From the NCBI GenBank assembly GCA_004297725.1, contig SCUS01000102.1:62001-126000 (forward strand): a stretch of 64,000 bases of DNA, given 5' to 3'. A model generated the notes under the pieces. It was not told where the DNA came from. It did no database searches and was given only the letters and a program-made list of their open reading frames with translations. The position numbers were made by a program, and so were the translations under genes. Origin of the DNA: Myxococcaceae bacterium (GTDB lineage: Bacteria > Myxococcota_A > Polyangia > Polyangiales > Ga0077539). Shown piece after piece: positions 61,575 through 64,000 of this stretch (within the stretch, counting starts at the first letter, position 1; each line of letters begins with the position of its first letter).

Positions 61575-62792
61575 ATGCCGACACTGAAGAACCTCACCGA
61601 AGGAACCCCCGACTTCGATCGCTGGACGAAGGTCACCCAGGCGCTGGACGCCCTTGCCCCCGGTGAGCAGGAGGCCGCGGTGCGCGAGTTCGAGGCCGCC
61701 TCCGCCCACTGGCCGACGACGCTCGATCCATGGACCGGCTTCTCCCTGGCGCCCGGCCTCGAGCTGAGGCGGTCGCCGGCGCACTGGGTCCAGGAGATCT
61801 ACTCGGGGCAGTACGCGCCCAAGCACGACGCCGTGCGCATCCTCGAGAGCCCGCGCCGACCGATGCGCGGGCAGAAGCTGGAGTGCCTGCTCGACCCGGC
61901 GGCCCGGCTCCGCAGCGTCACCCAGGTGGGCTTCGACCAGGCGAAGGTCTCCGGCGGCTTTCTGAAGGCCCTCAAGGGCGAGGGCACCTGGCAGCAGTGG
62001 CGCGCCTTGCGACTCTGGACCTGCGACATGAAGGCCCCCGCGCTCAAGCTGCTGGGCGCCGCCGACCTGCGCCGCCTCGAGCAGCTCAACCTCGAACAGA
62101 ACCACATGGGCGAGGCGGGCGTGTTGGGGCTGGCGAAGGCCCCGGGATTCACCGCGCTCACCGCCGTGCACCTGGGCCTCAACGACCTGGACGCCTCCGC
62201 CGCCAGGGCGCTCGGCCAGATGGACTGGGTGCACCGCCTCACCTGGCTGAACCTACAGTACAACAAGCTCCAGGACGCCGCGCTCGACCTGCTCTCCGAA
62301 GGGGGCGCGACCCGGCGGCTGCGATGGCTGTCCCTCAGCCAGAACCAGGTCGGGCAGACGCCCTCCCGCTGGATGTCCGCGCTGCCCTGCCTGGAGTCTC
62401 TTCAGTTGAACGAGTCCGCGATCACCGCGGCGGGTCTGGAGGCGCTGCTGGCTCAGGCCCCCGCGCTCCACACCCTGAACCTGGCTGCCACCCGCGTCGG
62501 CGATCAGGGGGCGCAGGCCATCGCGGCGAGCGGCAGGCGCTTCAAGGCGCTCTCGCTCGGCACGACCGGGATGACCCCGGCCGGGCTCGGGGCCATCCTG
62601 CGCTCCCCCGCCGCGGCGGACATCGAGCGCCTCGAGCTCGGCGACGGGCTCGACCTCGCCAACGCGAAGCTCCTGGTCGAGGGCGCCTGTCCGAGGCTGG
62701 CGTTCCTGTGGTGGCACGGGCCCGAGATGGGGAAGGGCGCCGAGGCGGCGTTGCGCGCCAGCCCGAGAATCGCCGCGACCCTGCCCTACTGA
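61575..62792 (+). CDS. Leucine-rich-repeat (RNase-inhibitor-like) protein
   Basis: The product is 405 residues; ATG 61575 (MPTLKNLTEGTPDF) is the first that avoids unlikely sequence. No signal peptide. Residues about 130-390 form LRR units of 24-28 residues (LRRLEQLNLEQNHMGEAGVLGLA, LTAVHLGLNDLDASAARALGQ, LTWLNLQYNKLQDAALDLLSE, LRWLSLSQNQVGQ, LHTLNLAATRVGDQGAQAIAA). The N-terminal 130 residues are a cytoplasmic domain of TIGR02996-type (Polyangia) style, WTKVTQALDALAPGE. It is probably a protein-binding scaffold. Divergent from the efflux operon. Confidence 0.83.
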   Translation: MPTLKNLTEGTPDFDRWTKVTQALDALAPGEQEAAVREFEAASAHWPTTLDPWTGFSLAPGLELRRSPAHWVQEIYSGQYAPKHDAVRILESPRRPMRGQKLECLLDPAARLRSVTQVGFDQAKVSGGFLKALKGEGTWQQWRALRLWTCDMKAPALKLLGAADLRRLEQLNLEQNHMGEAGVLGLAKAPGFTALTAVHLGLNDLDASAARALGQMDWVHRLTWLNLQYNKLQDAALDLLSEGGATRRLRWLSLSQNQVGQTPSRWMSALPCLESLQLNESAITAAGLEALLAQAPALHTLNLAATRVGDQGAQAIAASGRRFKALSLGTTGMTPAGLGAILRSPAAADIERLELGDGLDLANAKLLVEGACPRLAFLWWHGPEMGKGAEAALRASPRIAATLPY

Positions 62793-62839
62793 GCCTCGCC
62801 GCTCATCGCCGTGACGAAGCGCGGCGCCCGCGGGGGCGA

Positions 62840-64000
62840 TCACCCCGTCGGAGCGAGGTAGTACTGGTCTCGGCCGCGGTGCTTGGCGGTGTAGAGCGCG
62901 GCGTCGGCCTGGCGCAGCAGGCCGGAGAGGCGCGCGGGGCCGTCGTCGAGCGCCACGACCCCGAGGCTCAGCGTCACCTTGAGGGGCCCGGCGGAGGTCT
63001 CGAAGGGCCGCTGCGCGATCGCCCGCCGCACCCGCTCGGCGGCGAGGCGCGCCCCCTCGTCGTCGGTGTCCACCAGCAGCACGCAGAACTCCTCGCCGCC
63101 CCAGCGCGCGACGAGGTCGCCCCCTCGGACGTTTCCCTTCAGGCGCGCCGCCATCTCGACCAGCACCTCGTCGCCCACCGCGTGGCCGTACCGGTCGTTG
63201 ATGCGCTTGAAGTGGTCGACGTCGGCGAGCATCACCGCCAGCGGGGCGCTGGAGCGCTGGCAGCGCTCGATCTCGCGGTCGCCGAGCTCATCCATGCGCC
63301 GCCGGTTGAGCAGCCCGGTGAGGGGATCGGTGCGCGCGAGGCGCTCGAGCTCGTCTTGCAGCGCCTCGTGCTGCCGCATCGCCTCGGTGAGCGCCGCGTT
63401 GACCGCCGCGAGCTCGTCGTTGCGAGACTCCTGCTGCTGGGCCTCGCGCTTCGCGATCGACAGCCGGTGCTCGAGCTTGAGCTTGCGGACGACCTCCTCG
63501 GTGCGGCGGTTGCCCGCGATGGCGCCCTCCTCGACGTGGCGGCGCAGCGCCCGCAGCGCCGAGGGCGCGTCGCCGAGGGCCTCGTGCGCCCGCGAGACGA
63601 GCTCGAGCGCGAGGGAGAGCTCGATCTCGAAGCGCCTGGCCTCGGCGTGCCGGACGGCCGCCTCCAGGCAGGGGAGCGCCTCGGCGGGGCGTCCCCCTTC
63701 GAGCAGGGCGCGCCCCAGCAGGTTGAGGTGCCGGGTCTGCTGGAAGACGTCGCCCAGCTCTTCGAGGATGGCGTTGCTGGCGAGGTACATCCGCTTGCCC
63801 TCGTCGATGTGGCCCTGGTGGAGGAGCACGCCGCCGTGGCCCGCCAGGATGAGCGCCTGCCCTCGCCGCCAGCCGAGCCCCAGCGCGATGGGCAGCGCCT
63901 CCTCGTAGCAGGCCAGCGCCTCGGCGTAGCGCTTGCGGCGCGAGATGGAGCCCGCGATGTTGTTGAGGCAGAGGGCCACGCGCTGCGGGTCGCCGAGCTC
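62840..64000 (-). CDS. TPR-GGDEF diguanylate cyclase, partial (N-terminus beyond window)
   Basis: 386 residues are visible and the frame stays open to the window end. The N-terminal part is TPR (ALCLNNIAGSISRRKRYAEALACYEEALPIA), then a coiled coil (RKLKLEHRLSIAKREAQQQESRNDELAAVN) and a GGDEF domain: LARTDPLTGLLNRRRMDEL, DVDHFKRINDRYGHAVGDEVL, WGGEEFCVLL. The GGEEF active site is intact, and RGGD five residues before it is a canonical I-site for c-di-GMP feedback inhibition. It makes c-di-GMP in response to a partner of the TPRs. The domain order resembles the stand-alone cytoplasmic TPR-GGDEF proteins common in myxobacteria. Confidence 0.92.
   Translation of the reverse strand, partial: ELGDPQRVALCLNNIAGSISRRKRYAEALACYEEALPIALGLGWRRGQALILAGHGGVLLHQGHIDEGKRMYLASNAILEELGDVFQQTRHLNLLGRALLEGGRPAEALPCLEAAVRHAEARRFEIELSLALELVSRAHEALGDAPSALRALRRHVEEGAIAGNRRTEEVVRKLKLEHRLSIAKREAQQQESRNDELAAVNAALTEAMRQHEALQDELERLARTDPLTGLLNRRRMDELGDREIERCQRSSAPLAVMLADVDHFKRINDRYGHAVGDEVLVEMAARLKGNVRGGDLVARWGGEEFCVLLVDTDDEGARLAAERVRRAIAQRPFETSAGPLKVTLSLGVVALDDGPARLSGLLRQADAALYTAKHRGRDQYYLAPTG

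Overview
This window looks like chromosomal DNA of a myxobacterium-like deltaproteobacterium (Myxococcota, probably Polyangia/Sandaracinaceae-type). The evidence is very high GC throughout, three Hanks-type Ser/Thr kinases with trailing membrane anchors, FecR-VIT-VWA lipoproteins, Cys-rich lipoproteins, a nidogen-domain protein with a MYXO-CTERM tail, many lipoproteins, GTG starts and 4-base ATGA/GTGA overlaps. The genus assignment is inference. No transposase, phage, integron or CRISPR array was seen, and no tRNA or rRNA could be called. About 52 protein genes fill almost the whole window, and no gap exceeds 300 bases.

Layout. 1-7723 (minus): two tandem FecR-VIT-VWA lipoproteins and a Ser/Thr kinase with a TonB-like C-terminal domain. 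7862-10451 (plus): an outer-membrane-type protein, a PHB-depolymerase-like esterase lipoprotein and an NAD(P)-binding protein. 10455-16946: a TolC-family channel, a TPR protein, a YbjN-like protein, an XRE-type regulator, a ParA ATPase with two N-terminal zinc-knuckle repeats plus a ribbon-helix-helix-like partner, and a Tat-type exported protein. 17089-21536 (plus): a ClpC/ClpA-like AAA+ protein, a kinase and TlyA. 21540-23358: two convergent methyltransferases. 23361-27230 (minus): a RavA-type MoxR ATPase with two overlapping partner genes that I do not recognise. 27330-31079: a coiled-coil secreted protein, an OmpA-like lipoprotein, a small lipoprotein, a Cys-rich lipoprotein and a 49-residue very basic protein with its own promoter and hairpin. 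31138-34719: an SDR, a TerB-like protein, a TPR/beta-barrel protein and a kinase.

34697-49926 is an exopolysaccharide/O-antigen locus. It holds a GNAT protein, WecB, three glycosyltransferase-type proteins, AsnB, Gmd, Fcl and a methyltransferase on the minus strand, and an O-antigen-ligase/TPR fusion and a Wzc-type tyrosine kinase on the plus strand. Together these predict a surface glycan made with GDP-fucose (or a related 6-deoxyhexose), HexNAc/ManNAc-type sugars and amidated or methylated residues. No flippase (Wzx) or export channel (Wza) is in view.

49933-64000: a lipoprotein, the nidogen/MYXO-CTERM protein, leucyl-tRNA synthetase, a zinc-ribbon membrane protein, a four-gene metal-efflux operon (adaptor, HME-RND pump, response regulator, histidine kinase) with no outer-membrane channel gene, a leucine-rich-repeat protein, and a TPR-GGDEF diguanylate cyclase cut by the window edge.

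The best candidates for an undescribed system are the zinc-knuckle ParA/RHH pair (14797-16265), the RavA-like three-gene module (23361-27230), the ClpC-like protein with a broken first ATPase site next to a kinase (17089-20781), and the 49-residue basic protein (30930-31079).
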